A DNA stretch of 64,000 nucleotides from Pseudomonas sp. HN11 (GTDB taxonomy: Bacteria > Pseudomonadota > Gammaproteobacteria > Pseudomonadales > Pseudomonadaceae). The stretch is from the NCBI RefSeq assembly GCF_021390155.1, contig NZ_CP089985.1:5907501-5971500 (forward strand), read 5' to 3'. The position numbers and the translations under genes were made by a program. Positions 9,518 to 18,162 of this stretch are shown in pieces; the stretch's first letter is position 1; each line of letters begins with the position of its first letter. The notes under the pieces were generated by a model. The model did not search any database, had not been told where the DNA came from, and saw nothing but the letters and a program-made list of their open reading frames with translations.

Positions 9518-9997
9518 TCAGTCGCGCGCTAAAAGGCGCGGGGCAAGCTCTTTGAGAGCGCGACGATAAACTTCGCGCTTGAATGTCACCACCTGGCCCA
9601 ACGGGTACCAATAGCTGACCCAACGCCAGCCATCGAACTCCGGTTTACCGGTCAAATCCATCCGCACCCGCTGCTCGTTGGAGATCAGGCGCAGGAGAAA
9701 CCATTTCTGCTTCTGGCCGATGCACAGCGGTTGGCTGTGAGTACGCACCAGGCGTTGCGGCAAACGATAACGCAACCAGCCACGGGTACAGGCCAGAATT
9801 TGTACATCTTCGCGCTCAAGGCCGACTTCTTCATTCAACTCACGGTACAAGGCGTCTTCAGGGGTTTCGTCGGGGTTGATTCCGCCTTGAGGAAACTGCC
9901 AGGCATCTTGGTTGATTCGGCGAGCCCATAGCACCTGCCCGGCATCATTCGTAAGAATAATCCCGACATTAGGACGGAAACCATCGGGGTCGATCAC
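9518..9997 (-). CDS. rppH: RNA pyrophosphohydrolase RppH
   Basis: Nudix hydrolase that removes pyrophosphate from the 5' end of primary transcripts and so starts mRNA decay. It has 159 residues beginning at a GTG (9997, giving [12 protein letters not shown]), with GAGG about 9 bases upstream. An ATG-started extension to 10057 adds 20 residues foreign to the family. The Nudix box runs from [12 protein letters not shown] to RELNEEVGL (about 38-60). It heads the rppH-ptsP operon. Confidence 0.94.
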   Translation of the reverse strand: MIDPDGFRPNVGIILTNDAGQVLWARRINQDAWQFPQGGINPDETPEDALYRELNEEVGLEREDVQILACTRGWLRYRLPQRLVRTHSQPLCIGQKQKWFLLRLISNEQRVRMDLTGKPEFDGWRWVSYWYPLGQVVTFKREVYRRALKELAPRLLARD

Positions 9998-10140
9998 GGC
10001 AACAACCTCGCAAACGCATGTCGTCGCATTGTTCCACAAAGGTTGATGAAGCGGCAACGAGGCTTCTTACCTTATGTGCACTCTTGTGAAAAGACCGTAT
10101 TCTGGACGCCTTTTTACAGACATTTCAGCGAGTAACTGCA

Positions 10141-10797
10141 ATGCGCCTGGCTTTATTCGACTTGGACAACACCCTCCTCGGCGGTGACAGCGATCACGCC
10201 TGGGGCGATTACCTCTGTGAACGCGGGATTCTCGACCCGGTCGCCTACAAGACCCGCAATGACGAGTTCTACCAGGATTACCTAGCGGGCAAGCTGGACA
10301 ACGCTGCCTACCTGAACTTCAGCCTGGAAATCCTCGGCCGCACCGAGATGGCCCAACTGGAGGAGTGGCACAGCGACTTCATGCGCGACTGCATCGACCC
10401 GCTGATGCTGCCCCTGGCCGTTGAATTGCTGGCCAAGCACCGCGCCGCCGGTGACAAGCTGGTGATCATCACCGCCACCAACCGTTTTGTCACCGCACCA
10501 ATTGCCGCACGCCTGGGCGTCGAAACCCTGATCGCCACCGAGTGCGAGATGGAAAACGGCCGCTACACCGGGCGCAGCACCGATGTGCCGTGCTTTCGCG
10601 AGGGCAAGGTGACGCGCTTGAACCGTTGGCTGGAAGAAACCGGCTACAGCCTTGAGGGCAGCTACTTCTATAGTGACTCGATGAATGACCTGCCTTTGTT
10701 GGAGCAGGTGACTCATCCGGTGGCGGTGGATCCGGATCCGAATTTGCGGGCTGAGGCTGAGAAGCGTGGCTGGCCGGTGATTACCCTGCGTAGCTGA
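10141..10797 (+). CDS. HAD-IB family phosphatase (histidinol-phosphatase type)
   Basis: A 218-residue HAD subfamily IB hydrolase. Motif I is DLDNTL with nucleophile Asp7 and acid/base Asp9, motif II is ITATN, and the metal-binding motif is [10 protein letters not shown] near the C-terminus. By position next to rppH-ptsP it matches P. aeruginosa PA0335, which I recall being reported as the missing histidinol-phosphate phosphatase. A phosphoserine-phosphatase-like role is the alternative. It is divergent from rppH. Confidence 0.85.
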   Translation: MRLALFDLDNTLLGGDSDHAWGDYLCERGILDPVAYKTRNDEFYQDYLAGKLDNAAYLNFSLEILGRTEMAQLEEWHSDFMRDCIDPLMLPLAVELLAKHRAAGDKLVIITATNRFVTAPIAARLGVETLIATECEMENGRYTGRSTDVPCFREGKVTRLNRWLEETGYSLEGSYFYSDSMNDLPLLEQVTHPVAVDPDPNLRAEAEKRGWPVITLRS

Positions 10798-10798
10798 T

Positions 10799-10893
10799 GA
10801 CGCCTTCGCGAGCGAGCCCGCTTGTGTCTTGAGCCGGTATCTTCAGAAGAACTCGGTCAAGTGTGGGAGCGGGTTTGCTCGCGAATGAGGCGC
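10799..10893. repeat. Inverted REP pair (REPIN-like)
   Basis: Two REP-type palindromic units in opposite orientation: CTTCGCGAGCGAGCCCGC at the left and GCGGGTTTGCTCGCGAA at the right, about 35 bp apart. They fill the gap between the HAD phosphatase and the convergent DUF2269 gene. The left copy is more degenerate. Confidence 0.8.
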
Positions 10894-10907
10894 CTCGGTC
10901 TAACGCC

Positions 10908-11321
10908 TTAAACCGGCTTGGCACCCATCAACCCGGCAATCGCCACGAACCCCACCAGACTGACCACCGCCAGCACCAGCGTGAAGTTGAGGTTACCGCC
11001 CTCGCCCTTGCGCAGACGGTTGAGCCGCGCCACCAGCCAGAACCAGGCCAGCGCCGCCACGGTGTAGAGGATGCTGGAACCCAGGATCCACGTCTGGCCC
11101 AGCGGCCAGCCGACCAAGTGCACCAGCCACCAGCCGGTAAACGGCATGCTCACCACACACACGCCCATCAATAACCAGATAAACGCCCACGGGCGCTGCA
11201 CGGTCACCGTCGGGCCGGCGCTGCGTTTGCGCCAGGCCAGCAATGCGAGGCCGAGGCCGCTGAGCAGCAGCAACACCGTGGCTGCGATGTGGATAACTTT
11301 CAAGGTTGTCAGGGTTTCCAT
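10908..11321 (-). CDS. DUF2269 family integral membrane protein
   Basis: A 137-residue membrane protein with about four hydrophobic helices. It matches the DUF2269 pattern: an early His (VIHIAATVLLL), a basic loop and a W-rich middle (GWWLVHLVGWPLGQTW). Conserved His residues in helices suggest cofactor or metal contact, but no function is known. It lies 41 bp downstream of ilvA on the same strand and may be co-transcribed. Confidence 0.8.
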   Translation of the reverse strand: METLTTLKVIHIAATVLLLLSGLGLALLAWRKRSAGPTVTVQRPWAFIWLLMGVCVVSMPFTGWWLVHLVGWPLGQTWILGSSILYTVAALAWFWLVARLNRLRKGEGGNLNFTLVLAVVSLVGFVAIAGLMGAKPV

Positions 11322-11362
11322 GTGTCGTCTTCCTTAAAGGCCGCCCCAATCAGCGTAGTCGC

Positions 11363-12877
11363 TCAACCGAGGAACAGTTTGTAGGCCGGGTTATCGCTCT
11401 CATCCCAGTACGGGTAGCCAATGGCTTCAAGGGCTGCCGGTACCAGGTGACGCTCGTCCGCCGGCACTTGCAGACCGGCGACCACACGGCCGTCGGCTGC
11501 GCCGTGGTTGCGATAGTGGAACATCGAGATGTTCCAGCGCCCGCCTAATTTGTTAAGAAAGTTGAACAAGGCTCCCGGACGCTCCGGGAATTCGAAGCGG
11601 AACACCACTTCATTGCTGACGTGGGCTGCATGGCCGCCGACCATATGGCGGATGTGCAATTTGGCCAGCTCGTTCTCGGTCAGGTCCAGCACCGGGAAAC
11701 CCTGGCTGGTGAGACTGGCGATCAGCGCGCTGCGCGGGTCGTTTTCCGGGTGGGTCTGCACGCCGACAAAGATGTGCGCCTCGCTGCCGGAGTGGAAGCG
11801 GTAGTTGAATTCGGTGATCTGGCGCTTGCCCACGGCCTCGCAAAACGCCTTGAAGCTGCCGGGTTTCTCGGGGATGGTCACGGCGATGATGGCTTCGCGG
11901 CCCTCACCCAACTCAGCGCGCTCGGCCACATGGCGCAAGCGGTCGAAGTTGACGTTGGCGCCGGAGTCGATCGCCACCAGGGTCTGCCCGGTGACGCCAC
12001 GGGTCTCGACGTATTTCTTGATCCCGGCCACACCCAATGCCCCTGCCGGCTCGGTGATGGAACGGGTGTCGTCGTAGATGTCTTTGATTGCCGCACAGAT
12101 TTCATCGGTGCTCACGGTGATCACTTCATCCACATAGTCCTTGCAGATGTCGAAGGTGTGCTGGCCGATCTGCGCCACCGCCACGCCATCGGCGAAGATA
12201 CCAACAGTCGGCAGCACCACGCGCTCGCCCGCCGCCAGCGCGGCTTGCAGACAATTGGAGTCGTCCGGCTCGACGCCGATGATCTTGATGTCCGGGCGCA
12301 GGTATTTCACGTACGCCGCAATACCGGCGATCAGCCCACCGCCGCCCACCGGGACGAAAATTGCGTCCAAAGGCCCTGGGTGTTGGCGCAGGATCTCCAT
12401 CGCCACGGTGCCCTGCCCGGCAATGGTGTGCGGATCATCATAGGGGTGGATATAGACGTAGCCTTTTTCGTCGACCAGTTTCAGCGAGTAGGCCAAGGCT
12501 TCCGGGAAGGAATCGCCGTGCAACACCACTTTGCCGCCACGGGAGCGCACGCCTTCGACTTTGATCTCCGGGGTGGTCTTGGGCATCACGATGGTGGCTT
12601 TGACCCCCAGCACCTTGGCCGCCAGGGCCAGGCCCTGGGCATGGTTGCCCGCCGACGCCGTGACCACGCCACGTGCGCGCTCTTCGGCAGTCAGTTGGGT
12701 CAGCTTGTTATAGGCGCCACGAATCTTGAACGAGAACACCGGCTGCAAGTCTTCACGCTTGAGCCAGACCTGGTTGCCCAGCCGCTCGGAGAGCTGGCGG
12801 GCGGTCTGCAACGGGGTTTCTACGGCAACGTCGTAAACGCGCGAGGTGAGGATCTTTTTGACGTACTGTTCAAGCAT
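11363..12877 (-). CDS. ilvA: Biosynthetic threonine ammonia-lyase (threonine deaminase)
   Basis: Deaminates threonine to 2-oxobutanoate, the first committed step to isoleucine. The 504-residue protein has the PLP Lys51 in SFKIRGAYNK, the phosphate-binding loop VGGGGLIAG, and two C-terminal ACT-like domains beginning near IAVTIPEKPGSF and FRFEFPERPGAL. The paired ACT domains mark the long, feedback-regulated (isoleucine/valine) form rather than the catabolic TdcB type. It is divergent from rpiA. Confidence 0.97.
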   Translation of the reverse strand: MLEQYVKKILTSRVYDVAVETPLQTARQLSERLGNQVWLKREDLQPVFSFKIRGAYNKLTQLTAEERARGVVTASAGNHAQGLALAAKVLGVKATIVMPKTTPEIKVEGVRSRGGKVVLHGDSFPEALAYSLKLVDEKGYVYIHPYDDPHTIAGQGTVAMEILRQHPGPLDAIFVPVGGGGLIAGIAAYVKYLRPDIKIIGVEPDDSNCLQAALAAGERVVLPTVGIFADGVAVAQIGQHTFDICKDYVDEVITVSTDEICAAIKDIYDDTRSITEPAGALGVAGIKKYVETRGVTGQTLVAIDSGANVNFDRLRHVAERAELGEGREAIIAVTIPEKPGSFKAFCEAVGKRQITEFNYRFHSGSEAHIFVGVQTHPENDPRSALIASLTSQGFPVLDLTENELAKLHIRHMVGGHAAHVSNEVVFRFEFPERPGALFNFLNKLGGRWNISMFHYRNHGAADGRVVAGLQVPADERHLVPAALEAIGYPYWDESDNPAYKLFLG

Positions 12878-13014
12878 CGGCGGGAATCACTGAGCAGGTT
12901 AGGCAGGGCCAAGGAGTCTAACCCAGCGTTTGGCCGGGCGACCACACGAATCCCGAGGTTTTGTTGGGTTATACTCGCCGCCCTCGATAACTCCCCGCCC
13001 GTTCCGGAGCCCGC

Positions 13015-13686
13015 ATGACCCAGGATCAACTCAAACAGGCAGTGGCCCAGGCCGCTGTCGATTTAATCCTTCCTAAACTCGACGACAAGAGCATCGTCGG
13101 TGTCGGCACCGGCTCCACCGCCAACTGCTTCATCGACGCACTGGCCCAGCACAAAGGCGCATTCGACGGCGCCGTGGCCAGTTCCGAAGCCACCGCCGCA
13201 CGCCTGAAAGGCCATGGCATCCCGGTGTACGAGCTCAACACCGTGAGCAACCTGGAGTTCTACGTCGACGGCGCCGATGAAAGCGACGAACACCTGAACC
13301 TGATCAAGGGCGGCGGCGCAGCCCTGACCCGCGAGAAGATCGTCGCGGCCGTGGCCAAGACCTTCATCTGCATCGCCGACGCCAGCAAACTGGTGCCGGT
13401 ACTCGGCGCATTCCCGCTGCCGGTGGAAGTCATCCCGATGGCCCGCAGCCACGTGGCTCGCGAACTGGTGAAACTGGGCGGCGACCCGGTGTACCGCGAA
13501 GGCGTGCTGACCGACAACGGTAACATCATCCTCGACGTGTTCAACATGCAGATCACCAATCCCGTTGAACTGGAGACTCAGATCAACGCGATCGTCGGCG
13601 TGGTCACCAACGGCTTGTTCGCCGCGCGTCCGGCGGATGTGCTGTTGCTGGGCACCACCGAAGGCGTGAAAACCCTCAAGGCCTGA
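13015..13686 (+). CDS. rpiA: Ribose-5-phosphate isomerase A
   Basis: Interconverts ribose-5-phosphate and ribulose-5-phosphate in the pentose phosphate pathway. The 223-residue protein has the [15 protein letters not shown] phosphate-binding region, the DGADESD acidic motif and [12 protein letters not shown] around the catalytic site. GGAG lies about 7 bases before the ATG. A TATACT -10-like hexamer is present at 12970-12975. It is divergent from ilvA, a common order in proteobacteria. Confidence 0.97.
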   Translation: MTQDQLKQAVAQAAVDLILPKLDDKSIVGVGTGSTANCFIDALAQHKGAFDGAVASSEATAARLKGHGIPVYELNTVSNLEFYVDGADESDEHLNLIKGGGAALTREKIVAAVAKTFICIADASKLVPVLGAFPLPVEVIPMARSHVARELVKLGGDPVYREGVLTDNGNIILDVFNMQITNPVELETQINAIVGVVTNGLFAARPADVLLLGTTEGVKTLKA

Positions 13687-13696
13687 CGCGTTACTA

Positions 13697-13725
13697 AATG
13701 TGGGGGGCTTGCCCGCTCCCACATT
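13697..13725. repeat. Single REP-type hairpin
   Basis: AATGTGGG / CCCACATT palindrome with a GCTTGCCCGC core, between the convergent rpiA and the SdiA-regulated gene. It probably also ends both transcripts. Confidence 0.7.
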
Positions 13726-13739
13726 GGTCCTGCGGGACT

Positions 13740-14654
13740 TCAGAGACTTGTTTTCTTGAATACGTAGAACAGGTTCGGCTCGCTGACGAGGTACAACGTG
13801 CCCTCGTCATCCATGGCGATCCCCTCGGCCTGCGGCACCCGCTTCGTCAGGCCATGGCGCCCGTTGAGCAGTGACAGACTGCTCAACGGGCGACCGTCGA
13901 TATCCAGTTCCAATACCAGGAACGACTCATCCGACAGCGCCAGCAGATGGCCGCTACGTTCGTCGTATTGCAAGCTCGACAGGTCACGCACAAACAGTCC
14001 GGCATCACGCTTGGGGTTGTTGATCACGTGGACCGAGTAGGTTTTTTCCGGCTTGAAATGGGGAAAGCCATGAACCTCATAGATCAGCATAGGATCGCGC
14101 TCTTTGGCCACGAACAGGCGCTTGCCCACCGAGTCATAGGCCAGGCCCTCAAAGCCCTTGTTGCCGCCAACGTGCAGGCCCAGGGTCATCTGCTCCGCAT
14201 CGGCGGCGTCGAGGAATTGGGTGTCGTCGTCCACATGCACCTTGATCAGCCGCTGCTGGCGCTCATCGCTGATCACATAAATGTTGTCGCTGATGAATTC
14301 CACCGCCTCGGCATCGCCAAACCCTATCAGGGGAATACGCCGCAGGATCTTGCCCTCCAGCGACAGCTCGATCAGTTCGGCGTTTTTGTTGGTGACGGTA
14401 AACAGGCTTTTACGCACCGGATCGTAGGTCAGGGCCGATACATCGTCATCGAGGCCTTCGATCACCTGGGCCTCCAGGGCTACCCGGTAGTCCGCCAGGC
14501 CAATGGAGCGTTCGTCCGTGGGCTGACGCCACGCCTGCCAGTTGAACCAGGCGCGCTCGAACAGGCGAAAATGCTGCGCGACAGCCCCGGCGCTGACCAG
14601 AGCGATCAGCGCAAGAATGAAGAAAAGCGGTTTGGGGCGGGCTAGTCGTCGCAT
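13740..14654 (-). CDS. SdiA-regulated family protein (paralog 1), periplasm-facing
   Basis: A 304-residue protein with one N-terminal membrane anchor (residues about 10-28, FFILALIALVSAGAVA) followed by a beta-propeller-like domain of the SdiA-regulated (YjiK-type) family. Repeated strand motifs such as DDVSALTYDPVRKSLFTVTN and GFEGLAYDSVGKRLFVAKER fit propeller blades. It ends EGTLYLVSEPNLFYVFKK, nearly the same as the next gene. The name comes from E. coli SdiA regulation; no function is established and a quorum-sensing link should not be assumed. Confidence 0.8.
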   Translation of the reverse strand: MRRLARPKPLFFILALIALVSAGAVAQHFRLFERAWFNWQAWRQPTDERSIGLADYRVALEAQVIEGLDDDVSALTYDPVRKSLFTVTNKNAELIELSLEGKILRRIPLIGFGDAEAVEFISDNIYVISDERQQRLIKVHVDDDTQFLDAADAEQMTLGLHVGGNKGFEGLAYDSVGKRLFVAKERDPMLIYEVHGFPHFKPEKTYSVHVINNPKRDAGLFVRDLSSLQYDERSGHLLALSDESFLVLELDIDGRPLSSLSLLNGRHGLTKRVPQAEGIAMDDEGTLYLVSEPNLFYVFKKTSL

Positions 14655-14774
14655 CGGGCGGGCTCAAAATCAAAAGTGGCGAATGAATATCACGCCTGTC
14701 TGAATTTAAACTTAAACGCGCCCTGATGTCTGGCGAATGCCGCTCATAGAGACATATCCGACGTAATCGGTGTG

Positions 14775-15701
14775 CTATTTCTGCTTTTCAAAACGATAGA
14801 AGAGGTTTGGCTCACTGACTATGTACAGGGTGCCATTCTCGTCCATGGTCACCCCTTCCGCACGTGGAATGGTGCTTTTGAGGCCATTGAAACCACCAAG
14901 CAGGGTCATGAAGCTGACTTGCTCGCCTTTCTCGTCCAGCTCCAGTAGCAGGTGGGAATCGGCCGACAGCACCAGCAGATGCCCGGTACGCGGGTCGACG
15001 GCCAAGGCCGAGAGGTTGCGCATGTCCAATTCTTTGCTGGCCAGCTTTTGCTTATCGCCAGCCAGGGTCTGGCCGCCGTCGCTTTTCCAGGTGAACAATG
15101 CCGGCGGGCGCTCTTCACCGAGCACCAGTTGCTGGTTGCGCTTGTCCCAGGTGATCGCTTCAAAGGCTTTATTCTGGTCCTTGGACGGGCCCAGGTCATA
15201 GCTCGGGAAATCGGCCTTGCTCAACGCAGCAGTGGTGGCGTCGACCTTGACGATGGTCAGCGTGTGCTGGCGCTCATCGACCACGGCGATCAAGCCGTTT
15301 TCCATCACTGTCACGCCTTCCGGGTTATCCCAGCCGTTGAGCGGCATCTTGCGCAGCACATCGCCTTGCAGGCTCAACTCGACGAGGAAGGGGTTTTTGC
15401 CCATCACCGAAAACAGGGTTTTGGTCTGGGGGTTGTAGGCGACGTCCGAAGCTTCGTCCTTCTCCATCCCCGGCAGAAGCTTGCCATCGATGACGGCGTG
15501 GTAATCCGGCAGCCATACGCTTTCCTGGCGTTCGGCCGGTGTTTCAAACCGCTCCAGCAACCAAAGCACGCCGCGATCATCCCAGTGCATGGCCCAGGCA
15601 ACGCCATAGGAGATCACCCCCACCAACAACAGCCAGGAATACCAGCGCAAGGCAAAGCGGGAACGTGGCTTGGGTGTAGCAGAGGGCAGGGGCACGGCCA
15701 T
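14775..15701 (-). CDS. SdiA-regulated family protein (paralog 2), periplasm-facing
   Basis: A 308-residue paralog of the downstream gene: an N-terminal anchor (WYSWLLLVGVISYGVAWAM) and the same propeller-like blades (EASDVAYNPQTKTLFSVM, AFEAITWDKRNQQLVLGEE), ending NGTLYIVSEPNLFYRFEKQ. I chose the ATG at 15701 because the longer reading frame to 15860 begins inside a REP hairpin. The two copies are 120 bp apart on the same strand, so they look like an old tandem duplication. Confidence 0.8.
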   Translation of the reverse strand: MAVPLPSATPKPRSRFALRWYSWLLLVGVISYGVAWAMHWDDRGVLWLLERFETPAERQESVWLPDYHAVIDGKLLPGMEKDEASDVAYNPQTKTLFSVMGKNPFLVELSLQGDVLRKMPLNGWDNPEGVTVMENGLIAVVDERQHTLTIVKVDATTAALSKADFPSYDLGPSKDQNKAFEAITWDKRNQQLVLGEERPPALFTWKSDGGQTLAGDKQKLASKELDMRNLSALAVDPRTGHLLVLSADSHLLLELDEKGEQVSFMTLLGGFNGLKSTIPRAEGVTMDENGTLYIVSEPNLFYRFEKQK

Positions 15702-15833
15702 TGAGCGCTTTTTCCGGAAAGTCAGCGTTACGTGATAGCACAGGAACGACAAGCCCGCGCGCAAGAGGCTGAGGATTATCCGGATTGTGTGTGAAAAAAA
15801 TGCAAAAAACAGGTAGCTGGATGCATGCGATCC

Positions 15834-15861
15834 AATGTGGGAGCAAGCCCGCTCCCACATT
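15834..15861. repeat. Single REP-type hairpin
   Basis: AATGTGGGAGC / GCTCCCACATT perfect 11-bp arms around AAGCCC. It lies just after the FAH-family gene stop (15876, minus strand) and upstream of paralog 2, so on the minus strand it can act as the FAH gene terminator. Confidence 0.75.
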
Positions 15862-15875
15862 TTTACTGCGTTTGG

Positions 15876-16541
15876 TCAGCGAACCTGGCTTTCGAAACGG
15901 CTCACACCCGACAGCTCCAACACCAGCTCATCGCCCAGATTCAGCGGGCCCACGCCGGCCGGGGTGCCGGTGAGGATCACATCGCCCGCTTGCAGCGAGA
16001 AGCAGCCGGCCATGTGCTGGATCATCGGGATGATCGGGTTGAGCATCTGCGCGCTGTTGCCATCCTGGCGTACTTCGCCATTGATACTCAGGCGGATGCC
16101 GATGTCGGTCACGTCCGGGAAGGTGCTGCCCACCACGAACGGTGCGATCACCGCCGCACCGTCGAAGGACTTGGCGATTTCCCACGGCAGGCCCTTGGCT
16201 TTCAGCTCGGCCTGCTTGTCGCGCAGGGTCAGGTCCAGGGCCGGGGCGAAGCCGGAAATGGCGTCCAGCACTTCTTCACGACTGGGCTTGGTCGACAGCG
16301 GCTTGCCGATCAATACCGCGATTTCCGCTTCGTAATGCACCGAACCGCGCTCGGTCGGAATGCTGAAACCGCCTTCCAGCGGCACCACGCAACTGCCCGG
16401 CTTGATGAACAGCAGTGGCTCGGTCGGCACCGGATTGTCCAGCTCCTTGGCGTGTTCGGCGTAGTTACGTCCGATACACACCACTTTACCGAGCGGAAAG
16501 TGGATGTTGGTGCCGTCGACATACTTGTGCTGGTAGCTCAT
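15876..16541 (-). CDS. Fumarylacetoacetate hydrolase family protein
   Basis: A 221-residue single-domain FAH-fold protein, the short form that includes acylpyruvate hydrolases and oxaloacetate decarboxylases. The metal and active-site pattern is visible: CIGRNYAEHAKEL near the start, HYEAEIAVLIGK with the conserved Glu residues, and GDVILTGTPAGVG near the end. It lies 21 bp downstream of the D-2-hydroxyglutarate dehydrogenase gene and is probably co-transcribed. Cleaning up oxaloacetate or acylpyruvates is a reasonable guess only. Confidence 0.88.
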   Translation of the reverse strand: MSYQHKYVDGTNIHFPLGKVVCIGRNYAEHAKELDNPVPTEPLLFIKPGSCVVPLEGGFSIPTERGSVHYEAEIAVLIGKPLSTKPSREEVLDAISGFAPALDLTLRDKQAELKAKGLPWEIAKSFDGAAVIAPFVVGSTFPDVTDIGIRLSINGEVRQDGNSAQMLNPIIPMIQHMAGCFSLQAGDVILTGTPAGVGPLNLGDELVLELSGVSRFESQVR

Positions 16542-16562
16542 GGAACGACTCCTTCAGGGCGA

Positions 16563-17957
16563 TTAAACAGCGAAGATCTTGCCAGGGTTCATGATCCCGT
16601 TCGGGTCGAACACCGCTTTCACTGCCTTCATGTATTCGATTTCAACCGGCGAGCGGCTGTAGGTCAGGTAGTCACGCTTGGTCATGCCCACGCCGTGTTC
16701 GGCAGAGATCGAACCGTTGTACTTCTCGACGGTTTCAAAGACCCACTTGTTCACGGTGGCGCACTTGGCGAAGAACTCGTCCTTGCTCAAGTTTTCCGGC
16801 TTGAGGATGTTCAGGTGCAGGTTGCCGTCGCCGATGTGGCCGAACCAGACGATTTCGAAGTCTGGGTAGTGTTCGCCGACGATCGCATCGATTTCCTGCA
16901 AGAACGCCGGCACTTTGGAGACCGTCACTGAGATGTCGTTCTTGTACGGGGTCCAGTGGGAAATGGTCTCGGAGATGTACTCGCGCAGTTTCCACAGGTT
17001 GTGCAGCTGGGTTTCGCTCTGGCTCATCACGCCGTCCAGCACCCAACCTTGCTCCACGCAGTGTTCGAAGGTTTCCAGCGCGTGGTTGGCGACTTCTTCG
17101 GTGGTGGCTTCGAATTCCAGCAGTGCATAGAACGGGCACTCGGTTTCGAACGGGGCCGGCACATCGCCACGGCCCATGACCTTGGCCAGGGCCTTGTCGG
17201 AGAAGAATTCGAAGGCGGTCAGGTCCAGTTTGCTCTGGAACGCGTGCAAGACCGGCATGATCGAGTCGAAGTCAGTGGTACCAAGCACCATGGCGGTGAG
17301 GTTTTTTGGCGCACGGTCCAGGCGCATGGTGGCTTCGACCACAAAGCCAAGCGTGCCTTCGGCGCCAATGAACAGCTGGCGCATGTCGTAGCCGGTGGCG
17401 TTCTTGATCAGGTCGCGGTTCAGCTCCAGAACGTCACCCTTGCCGGTGACGACCTTCATGCCAGCCACCCAGTTACGCGTCATCCCGTAGCGAATCACCT
17501 TGATCCCGCCGGCATTGGTGCCGATATTGCCGCCAATCTGGCTGGAGCCGGAGGATGCGAAGTCCACCGGGTAGTACAGGCCTTTTTCTTCAGCGACGTT
17601 CTGCAATTGCTTGGTGACCACGCCCGGCTGGCACACGGCAGTACGGTCGGTGAGGTTCACGTCGAGGATCTGGTTCATATAGTCGAACGACACGACCACT
17701 TCGCCATTCGCCGCCACGGCAGCGGCCGACAAGCCGGTACGCCCGCCCGATGGCACCAGCGCCACCTTGTGGGTATTGGCCCAACGCACGATGGCCTGGA
17801 CCTGCTCGATGGTCTTGGGGAAGACGATGGCGGTCGGCGCGGGTGCGAAGTGCTTGGTCCAATCCTTGCCGTAAGCCTCCAGGGAGTCTGCATCGGTCAG
17901 CACTTTGCCGGGCTCAACCAGGGTCTTTAGCTCATCAATCAGGGCAGGATGGGTCAT
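16563..17957 (-). CDS. FAD-binding oxidoreductase, probable D-2-hydroxyglutarate dehydrogenase
   Basis: A 464-residue flavoprotein with an FAD_binding_4 domain (VPSGGRTGLSAAAV pyrophosphate loop; SSGSSQIGGNIGTNAGG) and a C-terminal FAD-oxidase C domain with metal-type His residues (GHIGDGNLHLN and SAEHGVG). It matches the D2HGDH beside serA in Pseudomonas, which oxidises the D-2-hydroxyglutarate made by SerA and keeps serine synthesis moving (reported in P. stutzeri). I chose the ATG at 17957 (MTHPALIDEL). D-lactate dehydrogenase is the main alternative. Confidence 0.87.
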   Translation of the reverse strand: MTHPALIDELKTLVEPGKVLTDADSLEAYGKDWTKHFAPAPTAIVFPKTIEQVQAIVRWANTHKVALVPSGGRTGLSAAAVAANGEVVVSFDYMNQILDVNLTDRTAVCQPGVVTKQLQNVAEEKGLYYPVDFASSGSSQIGGNIGTNAGGIKVIRYGMTRNWVAGMKVVTGKGDVLELNRDLIKNATGYDMRQLFIGAEGTLGFVVEATMRLDRAPKNLTAMVLGTTDFDSIMPVLHAFQSKLDLTAFEFFSDKALAKVMGRGDVPAPFETECPFYALLEFEATTEEVANHALETFEHCVEQGWVLDGVMSQSETQLHNLWKLREYISETISHWTPYKNDISVTVSKVPAFLQEIDAIVGEHYPDFEIVWFGHIGDGNLHLNILKPENLSKDEFFAKCATVNKWVFETVEKYNGSISAEHGVGMTKRDYLTYSRSPVEIEYMKAVKAVFDPNGIMNPGKIFAV

Positions 17958-18023
17958 CGACAGAACTCTCGAACAATTCATGGTCATCCTGAGAACGCTT
18001 CACGTCGCAGGAATAGGTGTTTA

Positions 18024-18055
18024 GCGGGGCGCGTATGCTAGCATACCGCCCCCGC
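18024..18055. promoter_or_regulatory. 32-bp inverted repeat in the divergent D2HGDH/serA promoter region
   Basis: A perfect 14-bp palindrome, GTATGCTAGCATAC (18033-18046), sits inside a longer dyad with GCGGGG and CCCCGC outer arms (three mismatched positions between inner and outer arms). TATGCT occurs on both strands within the core and could be a -10 element for either gene. It lies 67 bp from the D2HGDH start and 108 bp from serA. This is a candidate operator or symmetric promoter, inferred from symmetry alone. Confidence 0.55.
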
Positions 18056-18162
18056 AGGACAGAGCCCAAGGGCGTTTCTGCGGTGACGGCTTTCCTGCCG
18101 TCCGGGTCAGCTTACGTGATCCGATTCCCTGCCATTTTTCTCCGGGATACAGGTTTACGCAG

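Noticed and set aside
11621..13018. 465-residue plus-strand open frame
   Set aside because: Antisense of ilvA, with no domain pattern.
15702..15860. N-terminal extension of the second SdiA-regulated protein
   Set aside because: The extra residues are encoded by a REP hairpin, so the ATG at 15701 is the better start.
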